NCBI GenBank assembly: GCA_019096155.1
Contig: JAHCVI010000003.1
Span: 2,294,001 to 2,358,000, forward strand
Origin: Staphylotrichum longicolle
Lineage: Eukaryota; Ascomycota; Sordariomycetes; Sordariales; Chaetomiaceae
DNA: 64,000 nt
Reading direction: 5' to 3'
The notes under the pieces: model-generated
What the model saw: the letters and a program-made list of their open reading frames with translations, nothing else
What the model was told of the DNA's origin: nothing
The model's database searches: none
Shown here: in pieces, positions 34,402 to 45,467 of the stretch
How positions within the stretch are numbered: position 1 is the first letter of the stretch
How the letters are laid out: each line of letters opens with the position of its first letter
Translations under genes and position numbers: made by a program

Positions 34402-35242
34402 ATGGCAAACCCCCTGATTTCGGCGCCACAAAACCTTCCTTCCCCTGGTATACTTCAACTGCGACGCAAGCGTCACCTACAAACGTCCTCAATCATGACC
34501 TTTTCTGAGTCTGTTCCGCAGAGGAGCACGTCGATTCCTGCCATGGCTCCGCCATCATTGCAATATCCGGGCGGACGTTCCCACGCCGTTACGCCATGGC
34601 ATCAAGCGCCTCACAATCCAATTCCAGGCAACATGCATTATCCACGCGCGCCGTTGTCCATGGTGGGCGGCATGCCGGGGCTTTCAAGCTACGACCATCA
34701 CACGTGGGCCTCTCCGCATCATTCGCACCGTCTCTACTTCCACCATTCGGGCGGTCCCCCCCCGCAGTCGGAACGCCCGTTCAAGTGCAACGAGTGCACA
34801 CAAGCCTTCAACCGGAACCACGACTTGAAGCGACATCAGCGAATCCACTTGGCCATCAAGCCATTTGCCTGTGACGACTGCGAAAAGAGGTTTACGAGAA
34901 CGGACGCGCTGAAGGTGAGTTGGGAGAGACGGGAGACCCACCTCCCACAGTATTTTGGACCATGGATCTTGCCCCCTTTACAAGTATGCTAACTTCTGTA
35001 CCCAGCGTCACCGAGTCGTCAAGGGATGCGGCGGCAGCTGCACATCGCCGCCAGAGGGTGCCAATGCGGCAAACGATGGCAACGACGAGTCCGCCCCTAA
35101 CGATGGCGGCGGCGGCGGCTGGAGGCAGCGACAGCGACGGCAGCCCCAGGTCGACAAAAAAGGACATCGACCGGGATTTCGGATCAGCCATCCACTCGGG
35201 AAACTGGTCTTTGAGCGCCGTCTCCCATTGAACCAGATCTGA
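34402..35242 (+). CDS. C2H2 zinc-finger transcription factor
   Basis: Exon 1 34402-34914, intron 34915-35005 (GTGAGT donor, TGCTAAC branch, CCCAG acceptor, phase 0), exon 2 35006-35242; 249 residues. Two adjacent C2H2 fingers at about residues 127-178: FKCNECTQAFNRNHDLKRH then FACDDCEKRFTRTDALKRH, the second split by the intron exactly before its first His. The NRNHDLKRHQRIHLAIKPF linker is typical of a fungal subgroup of nuclear C2H2 regulators. The N-terminal part is Pro/His-rich; the tail is Gly/Ser/Asn-rich. Later Mets (34495) are alternative starts. Target genes unknown. Confidence 0.8.
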
Positions 35243-35779
35243 TTCCCGAACTACCTCAGATAAAGCATTCTCCTGGTCCTAGGACGGGTGAATCATCTAT
35301 TCAAAATTCTGATACTTTTTTATGCACTTTTATAGACTCAACAGTATTCCGGCCCCGTGCTGGCGTCGTTTGACCCACGAAAACGGGCGACGAACCGTTC
35401 ATTGCTTAGTTGGGCATTATTTGGATAACACAGCGAGGAAGAGAAATAGATCCGATTTATGCCCATCTTCCGACTCGAATCTGATTGACCGGTCGATTCT
35501 TAAGTCCGACTAAGGCAATGATGTCCTGACACTCGTTGATGTGCAAACCGTATCCAACTGGAACGAGTGTTGAACGCTGTTGCCTCAAGCGAAAAGACCA
35601 AAAGAGAGAGGAAATTGCGGTCCGCATAACTGTACGAGAGCAGGAACCAGCTCTAGACCATAACGTCACCAACAAGTACCCACACTCACCGTCCCCACTG
35701 CATTAAAAACACTCACACCACCCGCTCCCTTGATCCGTTACCCCCACCCGCTGCACCACAAACCCCAGCTCCCACATCC

Positions 35780-36382
35780 TCACACCCTGCTCCTCCCCTT
35801 GAGGCTGAGATTGCGGCAGTGGCTGCAGCACGACGCTCGCCCAGCAGCACAGCCTGCCCTGCGCCGACAGCTTCGGCCTCGTCCTCGCGGAAGCCGGTGA
35901 AGTCGGCCAGCAGGCAGCGCGAAGACCCAGTCGTCGGCGTCGTCAAAGTGTCGCTGGATGCGCATCCGCAGGAGTGGTTTGGGGGCAACGGAGGTGGAGA
36001 CGGTTGTCTTTCGTTTCCTTTCGTCGCCGCTGCTGTACGCACTTAATGATGATGATGTTGGTGGTGGTGGTAGTGACGTCGCAGGCAGTGATGGTGGGGC
36101 AGGAAATGATGGTTGCTGGGTCTCTTCGAAGCGAGAGAGGAGAGTGCGCACGAGGACGCCTGGCAGGGCGATCTGTTCTATCTTTCCAGGTGATGATGCT
36201 AATGCGGTGCCGTCGTTCTGGGTGGACGGAATGTGAGTGATATCGAGTCGGCAGTGGGGGAAGTGCATGAGCGGGGACGGGGCCGGGGGGAGCGCTGCGG
36301 ATGTGGGTTCTGCTCCTGTTGCTGCTGTTGCTGCTGTTGCTGCTGTTGCTGCTGTTGCTGCTGTTGCTGCTGTTGCTGCTGT

Positions 36383-36414
<32 letters not shown>

Positions 36415-36541
36415 CCGCTGCGAGTAGGCTTTGGTCTTGTGGCTGCTGTTGTGACTGCGACATTGATGGGAGGGCAAAACCGTTGATTACGAGTCCGTCT
36501 GGGCCTTTTGGTGGGACGGGCTGTCTTGCTGAGGAGTGCAT
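35780..36541 (-). CDS. Hypothetical low-complexity protein with Ala/Thr tract
   Basis: 253-codon frame from ATG 36541. The start (QPVPPKGPDGLVINGFALPS) leads into an Ala/Thr tract encoded by a hexanucleotide repeat. The middle looks like folded protein (FPHCRLDITHIPSTQNDGTA, KIEQIALPGVLVRTLLSRFE), followed by a Pro/Ser-rich segment. After DDADDWVF at about 35937 the frame becomes Arg-rich and unnatural, while the neighbouring minus frame turns protein-like (CLLADFTGFREDEAEAVGAG) and runs to 35713. A one-base indel or an unseen small intron near 35930 would fit. Family not recognised. Confidence 0.5.
36308..36418. repeat. CTGTTG/CTG microsatellite
   Basis: About 15 near-perfect copies of GTTGCT (read as CAGCAA on the minus strand), flanked by CTG triplets. 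The three minus frames read polyGln, Ala-Ala-Thr or Ser-Asn-Ser; the Ala/Thr frame is the one embedded in plausible protein. Confidence 0.9.
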
Positions 36542-36599
36542 GGCGGAAGTTGAGTCGTGTAGCGATCGGTGTGTGGTATGTGGGCACCAGATTGGTGTT

Positions 36600-39500
36600 T
36601 GCTGGCGTGTGCGGCGGGAAGAATGATGCTAGCGTGGTGGGACAATGCTGTGAATGTCTGTCTCTCTAGGTCTAATTCTCTGGTGGATGAGAGAAGGCGG
36701 GCAAGTGGGGTTGACACGGCGGCCACGAGCGTGGGTGGTGCGATGTTTTTACGTGATGCACGACGCAGAGAGGCATAGAAGGACAGATGCAGCACTGGGA
36801 TAAGGAAGGTAGAGAATGACGGGTTCTTCCACCAGCTAGCTCCGAGACATTGAAGGCTTAATAACAAGCTCGGCACGGAAAGCTGGGAAAAGTACCTACG
36901 GAATCCATACGAACTAATGCACAAGTGAGACCAAGAGGCTTTCCTTGCTAGCCAGCCAAGGATGGCAAGCCTGGCGTTCCCCCAGCCCCATGAGGGAGGC
37001 GCACATACCAATAAGTCGCACTCAGGGGTGCACGTCTGGTTCTTTTGTTCTCCTGTCCGAGCTGCTGCTGCACTGCTCTCTCTCTTTGTGTGTGTATTGA
37101 TCCCTACCGTCCAATTAGGGTCGTGTTCCCAAAAAGAAAACGGCACGCCGACGAAAGCTGAGCGCAGAGAAATCATGCATGTCTCAACATCACCGATCAC
37201 AACCACCACCGACCAAGCTTGCCACCGACCACCTAACACAACCACCGGCCCACCGCGAGTCGGGTCCGATTGCCTTCACCTGCTCCGCTGGCGGCAACGA
37301 TTGAGAAAATCCAGTTGAGGGGGGAGGAGCAGCGCCACGCACACAGTAACATAGACCGTCCTATTTAGGAATCCTTTCGTCGCAATTGGCATGGCTTATC
37401 GCCGGGTGGTTCTCTCTGCGAGGCCCCCAAGGGACAGCTGAAATGGGGGATGGGGTAAGCAGCAGGGCGACCGCGATCCCGGTCCCTGCCGTTCTTGTCT
37501 TTGCCTGGTTTGGACGAGCAACGCCGGCGATTGGGCGCTGCGAGGCGCACTTCGGAAGCATCCAGTTCATTTTCTCCCGCGGCTGATAATACGCATGCTG
37601 CCCCGATGCTGTCTCGCGCCCCATATGTCGAGACGTCATTGGGCATTTCAGGGAGATTCTCCGGCAGATGTGGCTGTCAGATCGACTTGTTCACGCTGGC
37701 CTCGAGTAGATTCCCAGGGAACAGACAGCCCGCAGCGAATTTGACCGGCTGTCGTGTGACAGCCCCGGCCAACGCCCCTCGCCCCTTCCAAAAGAGCTTG
37801 CCATGTTTGTAGCCCTGCATGGACCCGGGGACCCAGTGTGAGGGAGAGCCTGTTACTTGTTCTGCATCCCCTGGGAGAGATAGCCGGCTGACGATCAGTG
37901 GCGTCCAAGTCACCACTTCGTGTGTTCGGTGCCTGCGGCTGGAGATGTTGGCTGCAGTCCGAGCCTAAAACACTTGTATTGGTGGCTGGCCTGGGCACGA
38001 ATCCAGCGGCGCGAAGAAAAGTATGGACAGGAGTGATTGCCAAAAATAGCAAAGCAGATCTGTCATCCCTGCGTCGATCTCCGGTAAGTGCCGCTTCCGA
38101 GATTGGAGCGCGTTGCCTTTTTGAATGAAACAGAATTGTGACCGGAAAAATGATTGGTCAAAACGGATTGTTGCTGGAGCGCCACTGATTTGCCCCAAAG
38201 CGCGGCGATCAGTCCAAATGCGTGAATCCGAATCCAGCTCGGAACAACTGTCATCTGCGGCATACCACCCTTAAACAACAGGGGTCGTCTGTGATCCAGC
38301 CGATCTGGGTCACCACCTGCAGACAGCCAGCCACACGTGACGGCGTGAGCTGAATATTGAGCGGAGGGTGGGGCGCAATTTAAGAAAACGCGCGATGACA
38401 AGAGAGTGTACCAGGTACCGCATGATTGTGAACCCTCGATCTCACTAATGATGCATGGCTCGTCATTCTCGGTGAGCCGAGGACCTGGCAATGCTAGCAT
38501 TCAGTCAGAAGAAGCACTCCCACCCATCATCCAAGAACAGAGGAACAGTTACTGCTGATCGATAAATTTGCAAGAAGTTGAGATCGAGCCCCTGCCCAGA
38601 GAAAATCTTGAGGTCTGCGAATGGCCCTCCTAGGAGCCAGTTCCGGCTCCAGCAGAGGCAGCCATGCAACGGCCGTTTCTGGCTCGACCAAGATCGAATG
38701 GCGGATATGATCGCTGTAATGCTTACCCCTATCCGGATGTTCTCGTTGCGCACAGACATCAGCCGGGAGTTTGGCTGCGCACGAACAGTGGTCTTTGTCG
38801 GAGTTGGCTGTGGCGATGGGCTTGGCAAGCCTGCCTCGCCGAATCATCCCAAACCTGCTACGGTGCATCACAATCGTGGAACTGGATTCGGCCAATCAGA
38901 CCCCTGGTCACCCTCAGCGGATCAGAAAAGATGGTTGAGGCTGCATCCACCCCCATGCTGCCCCGATCACCCTGAAGTTTAGGGCAAGCCAAGTGGGACA
39001 GCATCTCCTTGCCTCTGGCCACTTTTCGGGCTGAAGTGGCACAGTCGGCTTACTTGTGCCGACTCCGACGCGGCGTGCTGGGTTAGCCCAGCCCTTTTGT
39101 CCGGAAGGAGAGGCCACGGAGCTGTCGCTCAACTCCCGGCCTGATTGAACCTGATCGAACGCTGATCGAACGCCTTACTGGAACCTTCCCCTTGTGTCCG
39201 CTGATGGAAAACGGGGCCGTGCGCTATTTCCTCGGCGCACGCGTCAACGTGTTGGAGCACATAAAGAGCCGGATGCAAGGACAAACTGGGCGCACAGAAC
39301 TTTCAGCCGGACACAGAAGAATTCCATCCCGCCTGGGTTCTAGCATCCCCAGCAGCACCGCCAGATTGGTCCGCGCGGCAGGGATCCAAAAAAATGGGTC
39401 TTGGCCCTAGCAGACGACCACCACGGTGAGAAACATCAGCCGTCGGCCGGTACATCGTCCACATTGGAGCACTACCTCAGAGATATGAATCGAGCTGGAC

Positions 39501-39990
39501 CTTGGTGCGGGTCTGCCGACCACCGCACGGCATCCGCTACTATCTTGACCATCTCATTGAATTTGACCCGGAGTCGGTCCATCGAGTTCCGGAGGAAGGT
39601 ACTCAAGACGTCTAAAAAGCTTAAAATAATCCAAGTTCCTTGGCGCAAGTCGAGCAGAACATTGCATGGCATTGTTTTTTTCTACCCTCTAAGCTGTTGG
39701 CGATGGCTGCGCCGCCACCACATTGCAGGTTTCAGCTTTTTACATTGAACATAAGACGTATCAACGCAAGTGAAAAGATACTGGCTTGACTGGAACCTGG
39801 AACAGTCTTGAATAGCATATCGGCGGTGCCTAAGAGAGAGTTTTGAGTCTTAGCCAATGAGCTGTGACGTCATGCTTCTCACAGCCCTTGGGCACGAGAT
39901 TCGAGATCTGAGATTCGAAACAAGCTTTTTCCCCAGGATTCCTACCGGATTGACGTGTCTTGGCAATGATCTGCACCGATTTGGCCGCAG
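36600..39990. other. 3.4 kb intergenic stretch
   Basis: Many short overlapping frames on both strands but none with consistent protein composition, motif or splice signals. A polypyrimidine run (CTGCTCTCTCTCTTTGTG) near 37070 is the sort of sequence found in fungal promoters. It probably holds promoters for the flanking genes. Confidence 0.45.
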
Positions 39991-40008
39991 TGCTCCATCC
40001 CGGGCCCG

Positions 40009-41416
40009 CTAGCTCGATGGCCGGAGCGATCTCTGGTCGAGCTGCCTTCTGCGCTCCAGTTTCGCAAAGTGGAGGCCGCATGCGTTGCAGAGCGTTCTTG
40101 CGCCGTCGGGTCCACGCCTCCATTCCGGGGTGTCTACCCTGTTACAGCTGTTGCAACGTCCGGGAGGAGCCGCGCGCTAGGCAGAATGTTAGCGTCTTGT
40201 AGGTTGGGAGGCGGGGCGCACACGGGGTACAAGAAACTTACACCACGCCGCTTCCTGACCTCGTGTATCACATAAGCGGGCTTGATACCGTCACCGCACA
40301 TCGGCACGTCCTCATCCTCGGCGTTGTGGCCACCGCTCTCGCGCGCACGCTCGTTCTGTATCGGGTTCTGCTGAACAATGTCCCGGACGTCCTCGAGCTG
40401 CTTTAGGGCGATAATAAGGCTGTTCAGCATCACGCTTATTTCGTGTTCGGTTGGCATCCTCGACGGAATTGGTGGGCCCTGCTGTTCTCGCGCCACAGCA
40501 ACGTACGCCTCGGCAAAATTGTAGACTGTGCGGCAAGAGCTCATGATCTGTGTGGTGTATGTTAGTCATCACCCTTTGCGTGTCGCGTGCGCAGCTCGAA
40601 TGCAAAACCTACTGCTTGTAGGACATTCTGGTAACCGTCTGTTTGGAGGTGCTTGTCAAAAGCAACCTTGTGATCGGCTTGGCGATGCGGCGAGTAGTCG
40701 CCTTCCTCTTCGTAGCTGGGCGGTCCCCGCGGCTCAAACCGCGAGAGAAAGTCGGGCCTGGTGTTCTGTTTCGGGGAGACGGGATAGGACGATAATGACA
40801 ATTGCCAGGGGGCCCCCCTTGCCGTTCTCGCATGGAGACTGAAGAGCGGCTGTGGTCGGTGACCACCACTGAGGAATTGCGCTTCGGCATGCCTCTGCTC
40901 AGCCTCAAGCTGCTCGAGCTTGATGGGAGGCAATGAGCGATGTCGTGGGAAGGTGTCTAAGGGAGGAGATACAAGCCGGCTCTCCAGGGCAGGCAGGGCG
41001 GAATCCAAGCCTGGAGATGAGGGGTACAACGTCCTCGGCGACGAATTCTTGTCTGGGCTCCCAGTGTCTGCAAACGGACGCGGTGGCGGAGCCGAAGTGA
41101 ATGGCAATGGCAAACTCGGAGCTGGAAAAATCGGCGCCAAAGCGGGCGGAGGTGCGTGACCTAGTACCTTTTTCTCGGAAAACACTTCCGAGGTGGACTG
41201 TCGGTGAGCATAGGCAATCTCGGAATCGTCAGAGAGCCTCCGGGGTTCGACTGGCGAGATCATGCCCGGTATTCTCGTGGCGGGTGCCGAGTGAGAATAC
41301 CCCGAGCTAAACGAGTTGTAATGCTGGTGCTGGTTGTGATGGTAGTGGTAGTAAGGAGCGCTCGGGTTGATCAGTGTGCTAGCTGTGGTCGGTAGTTCTC
41401 TGTACGACGGCTTCAT
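40009..41416 (-). CDS. nsdD: GATA-type transcription factor, NsdD/SUB-1 family
   Basis: Three exons: 41416-40613, 40547-40242 and 40176-40009, with two 65-nt phase-0 introns (GTAGGT...TGACTAAC...CACAG; GTAAGT...GCTAAC...CCTAG). This gives about 425 residues; an in-frame Met at 41587 would add 57. The C-terminus has one GATA zinc finger at about residues 378-402, CNSC...CNAC with DTPEWRRGPDGARTLCNACG, then a basic tail LERRRQLDQRS ending at TAG. The preceding block YNFAEAYVAVAREQ and EDEDVPMCGDGIKPAY is characteristic of NsdD/SUB-1. In Aspergillus and Neurospora these factors control sexual development and repress conidiation. The N-terminal half is Pro/Ser/His-rich. The whole frame looks intact. 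Confidence 0.9.
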
Positions 41417-41619
41417 GCATTCTTGAGGACATGTGTGGTAGTGTTTGGCGCTGTCGGCAGTTGGAATCCCACCGCAGTCGTGCCGATAATCCGCACAGAC
41501 GCCTACAAGGGTTTTTGTCTTCGGGGAACCAACCGACCTTTGCCGAGGTCCCGACTCGCCTGCTTCCATAACGTGCCTCATCCGCAACGTCGTCTACGTC
41601 CTCCAGCAGCTTGACCACG

Positions 41620-43170
41620 AATGATCACCTAACTCTAAGGGGCGCAAAGAGATGGGAAGCAAGAGGTGAGCACAAAACCCTTCGATTCGTAGGTGCGATG
41701 GCGGGTGGGAGGCGAGGAATGGGCGACTTCCGATTCCGATCTCGACTGTTTCCCCTCTCTACTGTGGCCGTGTTCCAGAGCGTTGGGTGACCAGACGAGG
41801 TTCGGTCATTGGAAGGGTACGGCAATCTACATAAAGCGATGGGCGGTAGGTAAGGTGGCAGATTGCAAGTGTGAAGACCGGGAAAGAACCTGCCTGACGG
41901 TGCAAGGGGGATGCAGCCGCTCGGGGTCCACTCCGGACAGTGGGTGTTGTGAGGATTAGGGTAAGCAGCGATCGAGATCAAGTGGGTCTGTCTACCCAGG
42001 TTCCGCGGAGATGGATGATGGGAATGTGCCATTCCAACGCATTCTTTCCTTGTCCAGTGGAGTCTGACCAGGCACCCTGGCCGGGCCACCCCAGCAGCCT
42101 TCACTCCCTTGTGATGCGTTGCCGGACCAGGAACCACATGGAGCATCTGGTCGGGCCCTCCGACAGGCTGGTTGCGTGGACAAGAAGAATAAGCTTCCAC
42201 ATGCCGACTAGGACGTGATGTTCCGACTCTGCTGCATGACCTTCAAGCATTCGGAAGGCAACATCCTCAATCCCAGGCAGTCCGCTAAAGATAACAAAGA
42301 GAAGCAAGGATTTAGGCATGAATTTGCGAGGAACATCCGGGAAGGGAGTTCTGTCCAGATGAAGACAGTCCTTCCTGGTGGAACACAGGGACTCGACCCG
42401 TGTAGCGGTGAAGATGCAGGAACGGATACACAGGGACAGGGCAGCAAGATCGAAGATGACGAGGGCGGATTCTTTCATTGCCGTTTTGCACTCAGCTATG
42501 TGACTCGCTCAGGTGTTGGCGAGAGCACTGTGGGAGGGGATCTCAGATTGCAACTTTAGTCATCGGCAGGGTCAGACAATGTACTTTAGGACTTCCAGGA
42601 ACACTTTTCTGCCTCGACCTGCCCGTTGGCTCCATTCCCGTCTCCTGACACTCGTATACCTCTCGGCGTGGTCGTCAGCGCGACATCGTGTGTAGCTCGT
42701 CCTGACGTAGTAATCGCCCCCTCGAACGATTGTCTGCTTTCGCGGACTTCTCCGCGTCGGTTTGGGGCGCAGCTTGAACGCTTCGGTGAAGGTGGCTGGT
42801 CGTCTCGCCCACAATTGGGGGCTGCATCGCCGCCACCACCACCCCATCTCGGCGTTGTCCGGCAGGACGGTTCGTCCCTCCTACGCAACCAACCTATGAG
42901 GGGATAGTTGAGCCGATGGCGGACGCCCCGTGATCTCTTGAGGCGCCCCGAGGATGTGCCGAGACATTTCAATTTGAGTGTCCGCTACGTCGTGTGGTTG
43001 GCTGTGGAGTTGCTGGGCCCCGCATCCGCGTCGACCGCCAACCACGCACGGCGCTAGATGTCTGACGGTGGTGACAGGAAGTGAGGCGGCAATGTCAGGG
43101 ATACAGCGCAGGTGACGAGAAATGTTTGGGGCCGAAGTGCCACACCCTACAAAAACCTTCCGAGGAAGTA
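41620..43170 (-). promoter_or_regulatory. Long region upstream of the NsdD-like gene
   Basis: 1.5 kb without a credible gene. Short minus-strand AUG frames occur throughout. nsdD orthologues are known to have long leaders with upstream ORFs, so this stretch likely contains the promoter and leader; no specific box can be assigned. Confidence 0.4.
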
Positions 43171-43175
43171 GCAAC

Positions 43176-43844
43176 TCAAGGAGCCGAGAGCGAATTCCAG
43201 AGATTAGAAAACTGTCTACCAACACACATACGCACACAAGAAACAGCAGCGGCATATAGCGCGTTGCCGAAGAGCCCGCCCTGCGCGTTGACGTCGGCGC
43301 CGTGCTCGAGCAGCTGCTGTACGATCTTACTGTGTCCCTCAACAGAAGCGGCCTGCAGCGCGTTGCCGTAGAGGCCGCCCTGCCCGTCGACGTCGGCGCC
43401 TGCTTCTGCTAGAACAAGCGTGATCAGCGGTTCGAAACCACGAAGCGATAACATGTAGAGGAGTCCTGTATCCACAGTATGCTTCAAGTAGGAATGCTCG
43501 CCGGAACTGTCGACAGTCGAAAGAAATGTCTTCCACCATCCAAACCCTACGTCTCTCATTTGCAGCCATCGTACAATCTCCTCTCGCATTGCCCCTCCGG
43601 ATACCGCCTTCTCTGCATGATCGAAGACGTAGCTCACTGCATCCAGCAGAGATGGATAGTTGCCGCTCAAATCCCTCATATACCGCTCACTACTCGATGT
43701 AGTGTCTAGCCGCTTGATATTAGAACAGCAGCAATCCCACCAGCCCGTGGCTGGCACTGACCGGGTCTGGCTGGAGCCTCTGATCCAGCGTCTGCAGCCT
43801 CTGGTTCGAAACAGAATTAAAACACAGCCACGCACTAGCCACAA
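43176..43844 (-). pseudogene. Ankyrin-repeat protein fragment
   Basis: A 222-codon frame whose C-terminal half has fungal ankyrin units: EAGADVDGQGGLYGNALQAA, VEGHSKIVQQLLEHGADV and NAQGGLFGNALYAA. The N-terminal part (LLDAVSYVFDHAEKA, YLKHTVDTGLLYMLSLRG) resembles the linker between NACHT and ankyrin domains in fungal NLR-like proteins. No nucleotide-binding domain is found upstream and repeats stop after two units at a stop codon, so this is a truncated remnant of an NLR-type gene. Confidence 0.65.
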
Positions 43845-43921
43845 GACGTGGGAGGCGGTCCGGTTTCCTTCGCTCTTCTATACGGGATCAAGGTGGCGAC
43901 CCCACCGACTGTTCTCGACGC

Positions 43922-44800
43922 TTAACCATAACGACTAGGCATGCAGTTGTCGATAGCGTTACCCACAGGGATAGTGGAGCCGCCACAGACGAGGACGACG
44001 AGGGGGTCGGCATAGGGGCATTCCTGCGGGAGGAGCACGGCAGGACCGTCGAGGGGATAGATGCAGCCGCCATTGTCGTCATGGATGGCGCCGGGGGCGT
44101 TGGGGAGCGTCTTGATCGTGGAAAAGGTGACTGGGTCGAGGATGCGGGCTTCGTTCCAGTACTGGACGGAGATACCGACGCTGGGCATGACGGCGAGGAA
44201 GGGATATAGGCTGCTAGGATGAGAACGGTCGAGCCAGTCCATATATAGCGGGGCCTGGCCAGTACAGCCGGGTGCTATAGGTGGCATCACTGGCCCAGCC
44301 ACGGATATTAAGCTGACGGGCAGCCTTGTCGGGCAGAGTTACGCCGGCGGCGCAGAAGATGTCAGTCTTGATGTAGAGGGTGCGGAAAGTCGGGGTGGCG
44401 AGGTCAATCTCATAGGCGTTAGTCTCGTTGCCAAGCCCGTTAGCACCCTGGGATATGAACGAGCCTTGCTGGTGATAGCCTCCTGAGTGATAGGCGGGAC
44501 GTTGACACCGTTGACTAGAAACTGGTACTGGCCGGCCTAGTAGTCTTGCATGAATTCACGAGTAGAACGGAGTACCGGTCTAGAAGTGGGTGGTAAGGCG
44601 GGAGAGACCACCGCAAATGGTGGACGTGTTGCCAGGGCAGGCGATACTGCACTCGGCTTTCGGGCGGAAGGTGGAGCCGTGGATGGCTATATTAGCGGGT
44701 AGCCGTAGTAGCATTCCTCACTATACTCGGGACCGCCAGCGTGGTAGCCGTACTGAGCGTAGCGGTCAAGGCCTATCTCGGGAACCATGGCGCCGGGAAG
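43922..44800 (-). pseudogene. WSC-domain glyoxal/galactose oxidase-like relic
   Basis: Read on the minus strand: a WSC-type segment (QYGYHAGGPEYSEECYYG, then in another frame PANIAIHGSTFRPKAECSIA and CPGNTSTICGGLSRLTTH). After stops come GLGNETNAYEIDLATPTFRT and then a clear oxidase block (LDPVTFSTIKTLPNAPGAI, YPLDGPAVLLPQECPYADPL, VLVCGGS). Related copper-radical oxidases are secreted and make H2O2. Here frames change at least twice and stops occur, and the C-terminal part is missing after DNCMPSRYG. A decayed gene fragment. Confidence 0.7.
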
Positions 44801-45243
44801 AGACCCGGCCATTACATCCATGCCCCCCGCACCGTGGTATTTCCGGTCGATTCCTTCTGCTCAGGATGGTATAGACCGGAGCAAATATGGTATTGCACCG
44901 AGGGCAGATTGCTTCCTCGTTCACACAGCAGCGTGATGAGGCCGACTATGCTGTAGAAGATGCTCATTGTAACCGCAGAGTTGCTCCCGCTCTGTTCCTC
45001 GTCGCTCGGCGGAGTGCTGGTCATGTTCATGCTGCCCTTAATCGTAGCGAACAAAATATCATCCGCTTTGACAGTGTTGTTGGCCATTTTTGTCGCGTTT
45101 TCGTTCGCCTTGGAACAGATATCTAGACAGAGCCAAGCCGTCTCCCATTCCTCCTACAGCCTTCTGAGCTGGCCGAGTCTTCGAGCGACGATAGATCTGT
45201 CTTGGACTTTGAATCATTGGCCTCGTTTGCTTCATCGAGGTGA

Positions 45244-45350
45244 ATACGAACAGTGTGTGCCACATCAGGAAACAGTCCGATGTTACAACCAATCGTGCGT
45301 CCTAAACAGCCATCTGATACCCTACACATTACATCACACCAATCAATTTG
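45244..45350 (-). repeat. Dispersed repeat, copy 1
   Basis: Minus-strand sequence around GTAATGTGTAGGGTATCAGATGG through CGGACTGTTTCCTGATGTGGC to the ACTGTTCGTATTC end is clearly related to 51898-52000 on the plus strand. Both can be read as VSDGCL...GLF. Nature unknown. Confidence 0.5.
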
Positions 45351-45467
45351 AGAGTGTTTAACCATCATTTGACCAGCGGGGAGCGGAGCGCATGTTGCCG
45401 TCACGTTGCACGAGTAATCTCCTGAAGCCGCGCAATCCAGGTTTTCATGATGAGGTGCATCCGCGAG

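Noticed and set aside
36199..36477. PolyGln protein at the hexanucleotide repeat
   Set aside because: Flanking residues in that frame are Arg/Pro/Ser-rich and unnatural, whereas the Ala/Thr frame has folded-looking flanks.
36487..37245. 252-codon minus frame upstream of the low-complexity gene
   Set aside because: Composition is not protein-like and it overlaps the start of the better frame; likely leader sequence.
44812..45087. 91-codon minus frame with one hydrophobic stretch
   Set aside because: No family recognised and it sits among relics; the hydrophobic part alone is not enough.
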